Assembly: GCA_003342895.1 (NCBI GenBank)
Contig: PTFA01000301.1
Coordinates: 124,001 to 188,000 of the forward strand
DNA: 64,000 nucleotides
Source of the DNA: Casuarius casuarius
Taxonomy: Eukaryota; Chordata; Aves; Casuariiformes; Casuariidae
Direction: 5' to 3'
Below the pieces are notes generated by a model. That model was not told the DNA's origin, ran no database searches, and worked only from the letters and a program-made list of their open reading frames with translations. Positions 48,730-59,765 of the stretch are shown one piece after another. The position numbers and the translations under genes were made by a program. Every line of letters starts with the position of its first letter. Position 1 is the first letter of the stretch.

Positions 48730-50425
48730 CATACAGAAATTGAAATGCTCTGCAAAATCTTATTCAGTTCTCCAAAACGCGCACAAGCCAGAAGGAAGCC
48801 TAACAAGAACAAATCAGAGTACATCTTATTAAAGTCCTAGGCAGAAAGCAGAAAGTTATTTATGAGTACATTTTAAATAATTCAGATGCTGTTTTCATAT
48901 GGACATTAGTTAATCATTCCTGAATACATATACATAAATCCCTTTTCAGCCTCTCCTCCCAAATGAAAGAAAACCACAGATAAAACAAGGTATTTCTTGA
49001 GTAAGTAATTACTTGTGGTCATTTCATGCAGAACGTAAGAATGAGGTCAGCTGACTGATTCATAAATTCTAATGTACAAGTTCATTTGCCCCAAAAGTGA
49101 GAGATTTTCAGGCCAGAAGAACGCTGGAGCAAAAGAGCAGGTGGATTATTTAATGATCTGTGAAACTCCTCACCACAGAATGATAAACGAGTACCTGGCT
49201 TCCAGGACAGACTGGACAAGCTCACAGAAAAAACTCACTGAGTATTTCACAAAATCTACCTCCTCCACCACCTCATGTCCGTCAGCCTCTCAGAAGGTAT
49301 GTGGGGCCAGGCTCCACTATGCGCGTTATTTATGAATAAAGAAAAGCATGATGAACAACAACTTAGATGAGAGGAAACAAAGTTTTTGCTGTAAGACAAG
49401 TGCCTGTGCAAGCAAATTCATCAGTGCAAACACACATGGAAGGACTTGGCTCACGAGAGCTAGTGGTGACTCCATTACACTGGGAGCTGGTCAAAGAAGG
49501 GAAGAAACACAGGAAGAAAAGGAGTTGCAGAATGACACCGGTTGTACGATCCCAGCCTCACACAATGTATTCTTGAGAGTAGGCTTCCAAAGGAAGCAAA
49601 TCAAACTGTCACCTAAAATATAAATAACAATTTTCAGAACAGCTTGAGAAGTCCACAGCCCTGTCCTGCCCCCCAAGTATTTTGTTTTACATGTGGTATT
49701 TGCAAATTGTGGAGGGGGAGGAAAAAAGGAAAGGTAATTTCTGTCTCAGCTGGAAATACATAACAGTTCTGGAAAATCTGCCTTCATGAGAACTATGCAC
49801 TCTACTGTGATTTCATAACATACACAGATTCTGGGCCTTTAACTGTTTTTCTTTTCCCTCACTGCTAATAACTTATGGGTCAAGAATATATACCAATTTA
49901 TGGATGTAATTTATGGTATACTGGAATTATTGGAATGAAATCTGGGTAGCAACTAGAAGCCTAATTGTTAGCGAATTTATTCAGTTTTCATAGAGTCCCT
50001 GTTCTAAAAACCTATCCTCACATTTAGCTTTATATAACTATTCCTGCTAGATCCATGGGAGTAGCATGAATATAGCGAGGTGAATTTATAGAACTGCTTA
50101 GTATGATTGCTCAAACTATGATTTTGATTAGAGAGTTAAATGAAATTAATATGATCATTTCCTATATGTGAAATACTGCTCACAGAAATATCAATACTTA
50201 TTTCTTGACTAAATAGAAATTAACTAGTGCAAAAATCTGTTTTAAATTCTTTTCTTCAAATCAGTACATTTAATTGTGTTGAACTTGGTGTGCAATTTCT
50301 TGATTTTCATTGTCAGCTATGGACTACTTCTGCATAAAACTGTCATTTGGTAAAGACTGCAGGTATTTTTTAATCCCTCAGTCACTCTGGTACTTTTAAA
50401 ATTTAATCATCCTTTCCATCATTTA
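48730..50425. other. Non-coding DNA
   Basis: No gene or named repeat is seen. Short plus-strand frames at 49072-49335 and 49348-49623 lack recognisable motifs. Confidence 0.5.
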
Positions 50426-50429
50426 GGAT

Positions 50430-50680
50430 AGTTGATTGGCCCATGAATTCAATCAGAATGTTTATTAAGCGTATCTGTGAAAAACAAGGGTTCTCATTAA
50501 GGGGAGCTGGTCAAGCTTTCACATTGACAGCTGGCATCCAGTTAGGTCACCAGAGGTTCTGGATGAACACTGATTAAAGAAATGTGCTACAAACTAACTT
50601 GTTGTTTTGACCTTGATTCAATTGTTTATTGTTCGGTTCTTAGGGTATCTCTATATTGCTTTCTGAATTGCAACATCCGA
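50430..50680. promoter_or_regulatory. Candidate regulatory block with SOX-like and MEIS-like words
   Basis: ATTGTT occurs twice at 50621-50626 and 50628-50633 (SOX-type sites 7 bp apart). TGACAGCTG, a MEIS/TGIF-like word overlapping an E-box, lies near 50525. The block is repeat-free, lacks an open frame and has even complexity. Function is inferred. Confidence 0.22.
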
Positions 50681-52436
50681 ATACTTGAGTAATACAGAGG
50701 AATGACCTAGTTTCAACGTTGAAAGCTGCTAACTAGGGCAGTACAGAGCTCCGTACATCCTTAGTTAACTTTTTTTGGGCCACATTACTTCCAAAATTGA
50801 GCTCTGAAGTATCATATAGGGCCTGATTTCCCATGGAAACTTTCTTTTCACAAAAGGACAAATGGTCAATTGAATGCAACCGCATTATGCTCATTTTATT
50901 ATGTTGGCTTCCAAACAGATCCTCAGTAGGTGAAGGATTCAATGCAGTATTGAAGTGCTCAACATCTCCAGCTTACCAAGTAGAAGGCTGTATTATGTTA
51001 TTCTTTGTACGCAACCATTTTTTGAGACTTGAAGGGCAGAAAGGTTAAAGAGCAGGAGGAAAGGTCAAGTCAGATAAGTAAAAGTCCATATTTCATAGAA
51101 TTACTGTTTTACTTATCACTTTCCTTGAGATTTGACAGGCATACGAGTGATTAGGTTATCACCTTCAAAATGGATTTATAGGCTCTGGGGAATTTTTATT
51201 CAACTTACCCTTGGGGATGTCTTGGTATAATGTCTTTACGCTGGCAGTTGTGATTTTTAAAGGTCTCAGAGAATAATGAAAAGAGACACAAGCAGCAAAT
51301 ATTTTTGGATTCACTAAATATTTCAGTAGCAAATACTTAACACTCTTTAATGGATCTGCTTGCATTACGCATTGCTTTCAAATATAGAATACTACTGTTT
51401 AAAAATAGTTTTAGGATCGTAAATGAAAGTTAGTACTTCCACTTTGGTTAACATTGGTATTTGGCTCTTTTCATCAGTAATCTTGTTTGACCCAACATTA
51501 ATTAAGTTTGAGTGTTTCCTTCACATTAACTGGGCATTGAAGCAAATAAAGCAATGGTTCTAAGCTTATCATACACAGGAAAAAAGTGTGCACACTGTGT
51601 GTTGTAATACAGCCACCAAGAATTTATATAGAGAATTAGATCTTATCCATACAGAACCTCACACCTTTCATTAGAACCAAATAGAGCTAAGGCACTGCCT
51701 TGCAATTGCATATCGTAAATCCATGGATTTACTTAGCAGCTGATTTCTCAAAATATTTTCAATCTGTTATTGACAGACACATAATCTTCATTATAAATTC
51801 TTACAAAAAGTGGTCTTGCCAAGTTTGCCACAAAAAGATATTCCCACCTCTACCAAGGAAAAGAGCACGGGATAAGACACCGTTGTATGCAAAATGAAAA
51901 ACACAGAATTGCTGCAACAAGGAGTGACCTGAAGCAACAGTAAGACCACAGATCGACAGGCTCGTTCAGCAATAAGACTCTCCTCTGGCTGATCTATGGA
52001 CTGTTTATGTTATTTCATCTTTCTGGCTTTAAAGGTCACTTTTTGGTAAAATCAGCAAACAGCTCATGGTTGCACGAAAGGGCTAGCATAATACCTGCTC
52101 AACCACCATCAGTCTCATTTCAAAAGCCTCTCATTTCAAAACCACAGACTTTGCTGCTGTCTAGGTGACCAACCCTTCCGGTAAGGAGTCCCTCCAATTA
52201 AACTTCATTTTTCTTTTTCAGTTTCACTGGATCAACGTACAACACCTAGGCACAGAAATGAACAAAACCCTTCCTATATTTTGTTGTAAACACCCATCAA
52301 ATATTCACGTGGTTAGCACAAACATCTCAGTATTATGGCAACTGTTCAGAAGCAGGAAAAAGAACGCTTATCCCCCCCAGGAAGAAGTTTATTCAACTTG
52401 CTGTTTCTTCAGCTTCAGAAAGCAGCTACATACTCA

Positions 52437-52471
52437 GGGGTTTTGGGGAGGGGAGGGGAGGGCAGGGGGGG
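52437..52471 (+). other. Strong G-quadruplex motif, plus strand
   Basis: Four G4 tracts, one G3 tract and one G7 tract are separated by loops of one to four bases (TTTT, A, A, A, CA). This comfortably satisfies the G3+N1-7 quadruplex pattern with several alternative folds. It is isolated in AT-rich DNA rather than inside a CpG island. Confidence 0.85.
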
Positions 52472-52529
52472 AAGAGAACTGTCACTGTTCCTCTCACCCA
52501 TTTGAGACAAAAACATTGACCGTCAGCTA

Positions 52530-52790
52530 GTTTCTGACAATTGGCTGTTATTAAACTCCAACTCGCTAGGGCCAGCTGTGCCTAATTTGAGTCACTGGTG
52601 CAAAAATAACCAGTCAGCAGGAATTGAGGCAATTATGGGCAATTCTGTTGTAGAGCAGTCCTGCATCAGAATCCCAGGATTAACTTTAGGCTGGCTCTCC
52701 AAGGTGATTGAATGATGAACACAAGGCTTCAGGAAAATCAGGAGAAGCTGAAATCAGGTTTTATACGAGCTGATTTTGAAAGGCTGTAAC
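52530..52790. promoter_or_regulatory. Candidate regulatory block next to the G4 motif
   Basis: GGCAATT is repeated at 52628 and 52638 with a 10-bp period around CAATTATGG, a homeodomain-type site. TGATTGAATGATGAAC-like PBX/HOX text follows near 52707. There is no open frame and no repeat. It looks like a constrained element, but no comparison is available. Confidence 0.27.
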
Positions 52791-53863
52791 CTGTATTTTA
52801 ACTTACTTACACGCAGATTTTTGAAATTATTTCAGTGCTTGAAGATGCATAGGGGTACCAACTAATATTTTCAAAGGGGTATTTGCTTTGCTGTTAAATA
52901 TCCAGCCCCCTTGTCCATAGGTTAGCCTACAAACACTTTGCAACTCAATCAGTCTCTGAATATGTTTAGCAATTTCTGCACCTTGCCTCATATCCCCTCC
53001 GCTAGATTGCAATACATTGTTTTCTTTTCTTTAAAAAAAAGAAAAAAACAACTTAATTTTTACAAAATTTTCCTTCTTCCTATGCAAAAAACACACAGGG
53101 CTATCTCTGTATGGATGGCTACAAAATGCATACAGGAAACAAATTTAGAGTAGGGAAGTATTCTCCTATACAGCCAGCCTTAAGTTCTCTTTCTATACAG
53201 AAAAATGAAATAAGTAGAAATAAAATTATAAGTGACCATAGTATTTTGACATAAGACTCAGGAAAAATTTTACAACTTCATAGTGCAAGACGTAGTTTAT
53301 TTTAACCTTTTAATACAAAAACAGAAAGTGGATTTGCCCTATCACCTAAATGGCTTCCTTAAAAAAAAATCATGTATGGAAAAATGATGAACTCAGCACG
53401 TGTTTTAAATTTGACGGAGTCCTGTCATTAATAGCACTATTAGCCAGATCTACAAAAAACTACTTCAGGTTTGTTTTAAAGATCACATCCTATCCCCAGC
53501 CTTTCTGACTCCGATGTTTCATTGTAACAGAGAAGAATTTATAATATCTTAATTCTGTGCGAGAATGACTACAACTTCCCGGAACACATTGTATGTGACA
53601 GGCAAAACTATCAGCCATACTGACACTGTTTCCTTAAGTCAGCTTCTATTGAAACAAAGCATAGGCTCCCTACCTCTAACAAGGTATAATTTAGGACATC
53701 AAGCCTCTATTCAAGTTAATAAGTAGATCCATGTCCCTTCAATTATTTATTCCTCTGGCAGACAATTCCATTAACCCCCTCCTGTGCAATAATTTGTTCT
53801 GCCACATGTTAGAAAAATTATTTTCCAGCTGCTCAGTAATACCGCTGCAGTGAATCGAGAGTA

Positions 53864-54230
53864 TTTCCTGGTAGACAGCTGATACTCAACAGAGAGGTGA
53901 ACAGTGACATCTGATACACGGAGGGTAATGTAGTAGTAAATAGCACAAGACAAATGTTAAGTTCCTCCAGCATGATGTTTGCGGACTGACAGCAAGAAGA
54001 GATGCAAAAATACTTATGAATTATTCACTCAGCTCAGGAAATAAATTAAAGCTTTTTCTGGTAGACAGGTGAGAAGGAAGGAGGAAGGAACATCAACACC
54101 TGTTACACAGAAGTTAACTTACTACTAAGTAGTACAATACAAACACGGTTAACTTCTCCCACTGTGATGTTTGTGGACCTACAATGACAACACATGTAAT
54201 ATAATAATGAATTATTCACGCAGCTTAGGT
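53864..54230 (+). repeat. Old tandem duplication, unit about 190 bp
   Basis: Copy 1 (53864-54039) and copy 2 (54054-54230) align in order through several blocks. These are CTGGTAGACAG, GAACAnnnACAnCTGnTACAC, TGATGTTTGnGGAC and TGAATTATTCACnCAGCTnAGG. The offsets of 190, 192 and 191 bp show a true tandem copy with small indels. Blocks at the 3' end are better preserved than the middle, so either the copies are old and the ends are constrained, or conversion has been patchy. No open frame spans either copy. It lies about 700 bp on the downstream (intronic) side of the putative minus-strand promoter. Confidence 0.7.
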
Positions 54231-54934
54231 AAGCAAGAAACCATCTCATTTTCTGTGCCGAAGAGGATCGTCTGGTGAGTGGATACAAACAAACGCATCG
54301 TGACAGCACCCTCGGCTTACACGCTTTATCGGAGGCGCTACAACCCAGAAAGCGACACACCTGGTGGAGTGATTTTGCACGAAGTTTTACAGCTAAACCA
54401 AATGTCACCTCCACAGCAGCTACGAGTTTCTGAATGGGCATCCAGTAGCAAAAAATTCTAGATCGAGAGCGGTGCGCAACGGCAAAAGAAGAGGTCCTAC
54501 GCTGCTATGTTGGGAAAGTCTATATATCAGGCAGACGAGCAGCGGCCAAGCAGGGCTGGGATGGGACGAGTGCAGCTGATGGAGTAACAGACATTTCAGA
54601 GAGCAGCAGGCAGAAAAAGGAAAGCATATAAAGAAGAAAAAATCCAGCCAAGAGCAGCTGGTTTAACATACAGAAGAAAAGACACAACATGCTTTGCAAA
54701 TGCAAATGTATGTGACAGGAAACGATCAACCTCATTTCTCAATAGAAAATGTAAAATTCCAAGCTTAAATGGTTTACCAAAAATTACACAATCAGTCACT
54801 ACTCAATTCTAAAACTAATCCCAAACCTAATCCCCACAACACAGTGAGTCCCCAAGGCCTTAGTTACGGACTTATTTTTCACTGAAATTGTGCTTTCCCT
54901 TATTTCCATTGTACTTAATAGAAACTGTAGCTCA

Positions 54935-55450
54935 ACACCCTTTAAGTTTCTTACGCGGTATCCGAGGAGCGGCAGACGGCGTCGGGGCAGAAGGCGGCAC
55001 CACGCTTGGTGTGCCCAGGCCCCTCAGCGTGCGGCGCCCCCGGCCTCTCCCCGCAGCGTTTACTCGGGCAAAAGCGTTTTTTGGGGGAGAACAAGGTCTC
55101 CGAGAGCGCGTTCAAACCGAGCCAAAATAACGCTTGTGACTCATGAACTGCGACGTGCTTCACTCACCTCGAAACCAGACGCTTCCACAGGGGGGGCGAG
55201 CAGCCGGGCACCCCCCGCGGGGCCGGCGTGGCCGCGGCTGTGGCCGCAGCCACATCCGCAGCGCCAGCCCGAAGCGAAGCAGCGTCGGGGTGAGGGTCCC
55301 GCTGGCAAGGGGCAAGGCCGAGCTCGGGCAGGAAACCGAAGGCTGGGCCGAGAGGCGGCTGTGGGCAGCGGGGAGACCCCGAGGCGCCCGGCGGCCCCGT
55401 CCCGCCGCTGCGCCGCCGGCGGGGCCCCGCCCGCCATTTTAGGTGGTGCT
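54935..55450. promoter_or_regulatory. CpG island
   Basis: Over about 500 bp the GC content jumps and CG dinucleotides become frequent, with sharp edges against AT-rich DNA on both sides. Unmethylated islands of this kind mark most vertebrate housekeeping and developmental promoters. The high-coordinate edge ends with GCCCGCCATTTTAGG, which on the minus strand is a YY1-type AAAATGGCGGGC overlapping an Sp1-like GGGCGGGGCC. The 220-codon plus frame through the island starts at GTG and is a by-product of GC richness. Confidence 0.8.
55168..55437 (-). CDS. Candidate first coding exon of an unidentified gene
   Basis: The ATG at 55437 is the first on the minus strand after the TATA-like box, with A at -3 and G at +4. 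The frame is open for exactly 90 codons up to GAG/GTGAGT, a perfect splice donor at 55167, so the exon ends in phase 0. The peptide starts MAGGAPPAAQRRDGAAG and is rich in Ala, Arg, Pro and Gly, with few acidic residues until the end (PVEASGFE). That resembles a mitochondrial presequence, but GC-rich first exons often look like this, so I do not assign a location or family. The next exon would lie at lower coordinates, possibly outside the window. The alternative is a non-coding first exon. Confidence 0.4.
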
Positions 55451-55530
55451 GGATCGTTGCTCGCGCTCAGGTGGTTCTCAATCACCTTCAGAAACTATGT
55501 CCCAAACACTATTTTTAAGCTTTTTATATC
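55440..55530 (-). promoter_or_regulatory. Putative core promoter, minus strand
   Basis: On the minus strand ATATAAAAAG (complement of 55520-55529) is a TATA-like box. A start site about 30 bases on, near 55495, would leave a 5' UTR of roughly 60 bases before the ATG at 55437. The CpG island begins just past the inferred start site and the YY1-type motif spans the ATG, an arrangement seen at many vertebrate promoters. The signals are visible; transcription itself is inferred. Confidence 0.4.
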
Positions 55531-56030
55531 ACCTGTTTATTTGTTTATATAGCTGCAGCTAGAGCAGCAGGTAGAGGTAATTTTCTGGGTCATTCTTAAA
55601 TTGTGGATGCCATAAAGAAATTTCAGATGTCCCAGTCTGCTGATACTTATGCAGTGATGAAACTGCAGCTGAAGGGTGAGCTGATATATCCACATTGCTG
55701 CATTTAACAAAAAAAAAATCCATTTTATTCTAGATTTCAGGATGCAGCTGGTCAACAGAAAAAGAAAGATGAAACTACTCTGTCAGTATACTGGAAGACA
55801 TGAAATATCGCTTATGTGCTTATCAGGCAAACTGGAAAGGACACTTGGGAATGGCTGGACAAGGAGATTGGGATGAAAAGCCGGTTTGTGGAAGGACGGG
55901 GACTGAGACTGACAAAAAGCTGAGTAAGACTAGGAAATGAGCTCTGGGTAGGTGAAGAGAATGAAACAGGGAGACGAGAAGGGAGGGAAAAGCAGCACCT
56001 ATGAAATGGCCCATGGGCAGGAGACACACA
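55531..56030. other. Non-coding upstream flank of the island
   Basis: No gene is supported. The 87-codon minus frame starting near 56075 is Ser/Pro-rich because of the purine-rich plus strand. On the minus strand this is the region upstream of the putative promoter. Confidence 0.45.
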
Positions 56031-56032
56031 AC

Positions 56033-56058
56033 CACCCCCCCCACCCCCCCACCCCCCC
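56033..56058 (-). other. C-rich tract; G-quadruplex potential on minus strand
   Basis: Three C runs of seven or more bases, separated by single A bases, follow CCA. The complementary strand therefore holds long G tracts with one-base loops that can fold as a quadruplex. On the minus strand it is about 550 bp upstream of the putative start site. Confidence 0.8.
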
Positions 56059-56298
56059 GGAGGTATTATGTACATATGAATGTTCTTAAAGCACTCAGGA
56101 TTTACAAATATTGTATAAAAGCTGGACAGAAATTAATTCCATCTTAGTAGCAAGATTTGACTTATGTATCGTAACTCAGGACAAGAAATGGAATAAAAAT
56201 GAGCATTATGTGAGCACTGTCCATCTCATGTTAAAGAAGGTGTAGTCCTATGGAAATAACATGATCATAGTTTTCAAGGCCACATCACAATTCATGTT

Positions 56299-56390
56299 AA
56301 CATATATAATAACATATAATTATATATTTATATAATTATTTAATTTATATAATTAATTGTATAATTTTTTATATATATATAAAATTCATA
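56299..56390. repeat. AT-rich low-complexity, self-complementary tract
   Basis: About 90 bases are almost pure A/T with repeated ATATA, TATAAT and AATTA words that are mutually complementary. The tract could extrude as a cruciform and is likely to be length-variable. Confidence 0.8.
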
Positions 56391-56399
56391 ACAGACCAG

Positions 56400-59280
56400 T
56401 TATGAGTGAACAGACAACATTAATTCAGGAAACCCTAAACTCTGGGTTAAATTTTTATTTACTGTTTTGTTCGCAGTAGTATCTGTATGTCTTGACAATA
56501 AGCAATAATCAGAAGAGTGGCTAGACTAGAAAAAGTAGCAAAATAATAAATAAAAACAGATAAGCACCGTAAGTAGTGCTTATGAAGCTTCAGTTTCATG
56601 ATAAGAATACAAATGGAAAGTTGTAAATACTTTTTCTTGTCGTTTAAAAAAACTAAGTTAGAACAAGCCCATAGAAAGGTGATTGATGAAGTATGGTGGT
56701 ATGAGCAATATTCTGGAAATGTCTCAACAGAGAACCTATAAATTTGAGTTCACACACCCCTGCGTTTCACAGAGTGCAGTTCCATGGAGCAATGTCTTCC
56801 AGATGACCTTCCTGTGTCACGCCTGCTTTCTGCATTGTGTCCATCTTGGTGCAGACACTTACACTGGGGGGTTTAGGAGATCAACAGGGAGGGGTGAACA
56901 AGGGGCCTGGCAAAGGTTACCCCAAACCTTCAAATGAATTGACTGGCTAGAATCCGGTCAATAGTAAAGAAATTAAATACACTTTCAAAATCGGTGGGTC
57001 ATATTATAAGAAGAGAAGAACACTTGTTATTAATGCTCCAAAGCTGATATTCATGCCTTCCTTTAGATCCACATACCCTAGATACACTCCAGACCAGCCT
57101 GTAGAGCTTAGCAGTTAGCAAAAACTCAGATGCACTGGCTCAATTTACCTGACTTGGGAAGTTAGCCAAGGGACAGAAGAGTCATAACTGGGAAAAGGAG
57201 CTTGGTGGTCAGGAAGACCTTCAAAAATATTTTAATTTTCCTTTCTATCCGACAATGGTGTCCAAAAAACCGAAGAATGATTTCTAATAGCCATTAGTTG
57301 AGATCCAAATGGATGTGGAATCTATAAGTCACCGCCATTATACTAGAAAGATTTCAAGAACACAGAATTGATAAATGAGAATTGGTTACAGATCAAATGT
57401 AGAGAATAAATTCCTAACTGGCAAGCTGAATGTTTGTAATAATGCTTTCATGGCATTAATTGTCTCACTTACGAGACCAGTGACAGAAAACAGCAAAGGA
57501 GCAAAAGCTATTTCTGCATAGACAGTTTTTCCAGAGACAGGAACATTCAAGAAATTGATTGTGCTTAACCCAAATCATTAATACATGAACAAGTGGTAAC
57601 CTGGAGATAACTGGACAATAAATATCAAATAGCGAATAATGGACACTAAGTAAATAAAACAGATTATATTACAGTACACTGAATTTATTTGCCATATAAG
57701 CAACAAATCTTCCAGTATGCAAGAGCCGGCAATTTGAGAAAATAACAAAACTTCTGTAAGCTTAAATTTGCTGTGATAAGACTATTTTGAAACAGTGGCT
57801 CTTTAGCATACTTAAATCATTCAATAAATAAGTGATTTAAGAGAAAAGGGCTTCCTCCCACTTCTGCTGTGGTAACAAACTGTTAAAAAATATATACCCT
57901 TGTTAGGCCTAACTGTCAAGGAAACAGTAGTGATGCATAAGGCTATACAAATATATACAAACTTTGATATCAGTCACTTCAATCTTAATTTTGTTGATAT
58001 AATTGTGAAAATCATTCTTCAAGAATAGGAGTGTGGAACAGATGTTCATGACATTATATTACTGTATTCCATTAAAATCTATTCTCTTGCCAATTTTCTT
58101 TTTAAAAGTTTTCTGGAAAGACATTCAGAATAGGTTTTTTTCCAAGACAGCATATATTCTGAACTCTACTATCTGGTACATTTACAGTACACATAATACA
58201 AAGTCCATTTGCTTCTAGTTTTAAATGGAGATTTGCTGTAGTAATAGATTAGATCTGAACTTGTTTTTAATTACCTGTATAGTTTGTCATATTAAATCAG
58301 GTTACTTTCTATCACATTACTTATGTGGCACAAAACAAATGAATATAAGCTGGCATAGCGTGAAATACATTTAAAATACTTTGCAAACTATTTCATTTTA
58401 TTGAATATGAATGAGGTAGTGGTACAAATCTTCCCCTAGGATGGCAATTTTAACCTCAATTATGATTTCAGCTATTAAGACCCAACTTATGGTATGAAAT
58501 TAGCTTCTAGTGAAAAAAAAGTGGGACATCTCAAGAGTGCTAAGTTTTGAATCACAGAATCTTTTCTGAGATCTTATTAAAAGAAGCAGCAATTGGGAGA
58601 AAAAGTATGCTTTTTAAACACTGATTCTGATGTCAAAAATATGTAACATTCGTTGGGACTGGATGAAGTCTTACACAATTATGCATTGCCATACAAACAA
58701 CCCATGTCTTCTGACTTGGAAGAAGAAACTGTATAGCAAGAATTGCAAATCCCTCATATTTAGCGCTACAAATAGATTAAGTATTGAAGAATGCAGGAGA
58801 CTGACTGTAGGCGTGATACATGCTGTCTTAACAAGAACAACAAAAAGCTCATATGACATTGGAAAGTACTGCTGAAACAGTAACATTTGCCTGAAATTAA
58901 TATTCACCAAAACAAACATTTTGACAGAATTGAATACTTGTTGTGTACTAGGTAGGTGCTGTTTTTTTCTGCATCTTGGTAAGAAAGAATGCCAGCTTGA
59001 ATCATTGAGCATAACGCAGTGTTTAATCAGAATATTCAAAGAAAGGAGCAGTTAGGAATTAAAATCTTACATCCCTAATGATGCTGGGAGCCGCGAGATG
59101 ACTCAGTATCGGACGGAGCTCTCAATGAGGACACAGCATGTTGCGCAGATCCCGCTTCTGGAAGGCTCGCCAGCATTTTGGTCTTTAGAGGTCTTACAGG
59201 ATTTTCTTAGAAGAGAACAAGTCTATTCATCATTCCTGTTGTCAAGCAAAAGGATGTTCACATGAGAACGTGCTGCTTCA
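56400..59280. other. AT-rich non-coding DNA
   Basis: I see no gene, named repeat or strong regulatory cluster. The opposing frames at 58630-58875 and 58671-59039 overlap each other and show no domain. Confidence 0.5.
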
Positions 59281-59287
59281 CTTTTAG

Positions 59288-59390
59288 ATAAAGACAAGGA
59301 CAAGCAGGTGGCATAATCACCAGCGTCAAGTGGGAGCTGCCTGCAGGCTCCTCCATTATGATTAGGCAGCTAAGTTTATGCTGTGACCAG
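59288..59390 (+). other. Exon-like segment, not fully coding
   Basis: The acceptor GCTGCTTCACTTTTAG sits just before the segment and CCAGG/GTAAGTG follows it, both close to consensus. Frame 0 is open for about 25 codons but stops before the donor, and the other two frames stop earlier. It could be a non-coding RNA or UTR exon, or chance. Confidence 0.2.
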
Positions 59391-59583
59391 GGTAAGTGTG
59401 TAGCACAGTGCAGGCCTGTGCCTGCTCAGGTTAACTGCCATGTAGATCACTAACTTCTCAATGTACGAGAGTCTTCTGGTTAGGATCACTACACTTGTAT
59501 GTACTAAATAAGGAGGCTGAAAAGTAGCCTGTGCATACAGAATTAAATACATAATTAGATCAATATGAAGTACTTCTGAAAAT

Positions 59584-59765
59584 CTGAGCCCTATAAATGG
59601 AAAAGGGGAATACTTTATCTTTACTGCTCTGACTAGGTGAACATGTCTGTAATAAAAGCTCTTTAATAGAACCCAGTATCTGGCCCATATGAATTAAGAA
59701 GTTCAAAACTTCATCTTTAGTGCTCTGAGTAGGTGAGGATCTCTTTAACTGGAATAGTTTGATTT
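59584..59765 (+). repeat. Tandem duplication, unit about 96 bp, diverged
   Basis: Copy 1 starts at 59584 (CTGAGCCC) and copy 2 at 59680 (CTGGCCCA). The best block compares 59612-59644 with 59708-59740, where 28 of 33 bases match, centred on CTGCTCTGACTAGGTGA and GTGCTCTGAGTAGGTGA. Copy 2 appears to have lost a short internal part before CTCTTTAA. No open frame spans it. It is an old local duplication. Confidence 0.65.

Noticed and set aside
54890..55552. 220-codon plus-strand open frame through the CpG island
   Set aside because: It begins at GTG, not ATG. It runs through GC-rich DNA where stops are rare, its Arg/Pro/Ala composition reflects the island, and there is no domain. The minus-strand exon signals are stronger.
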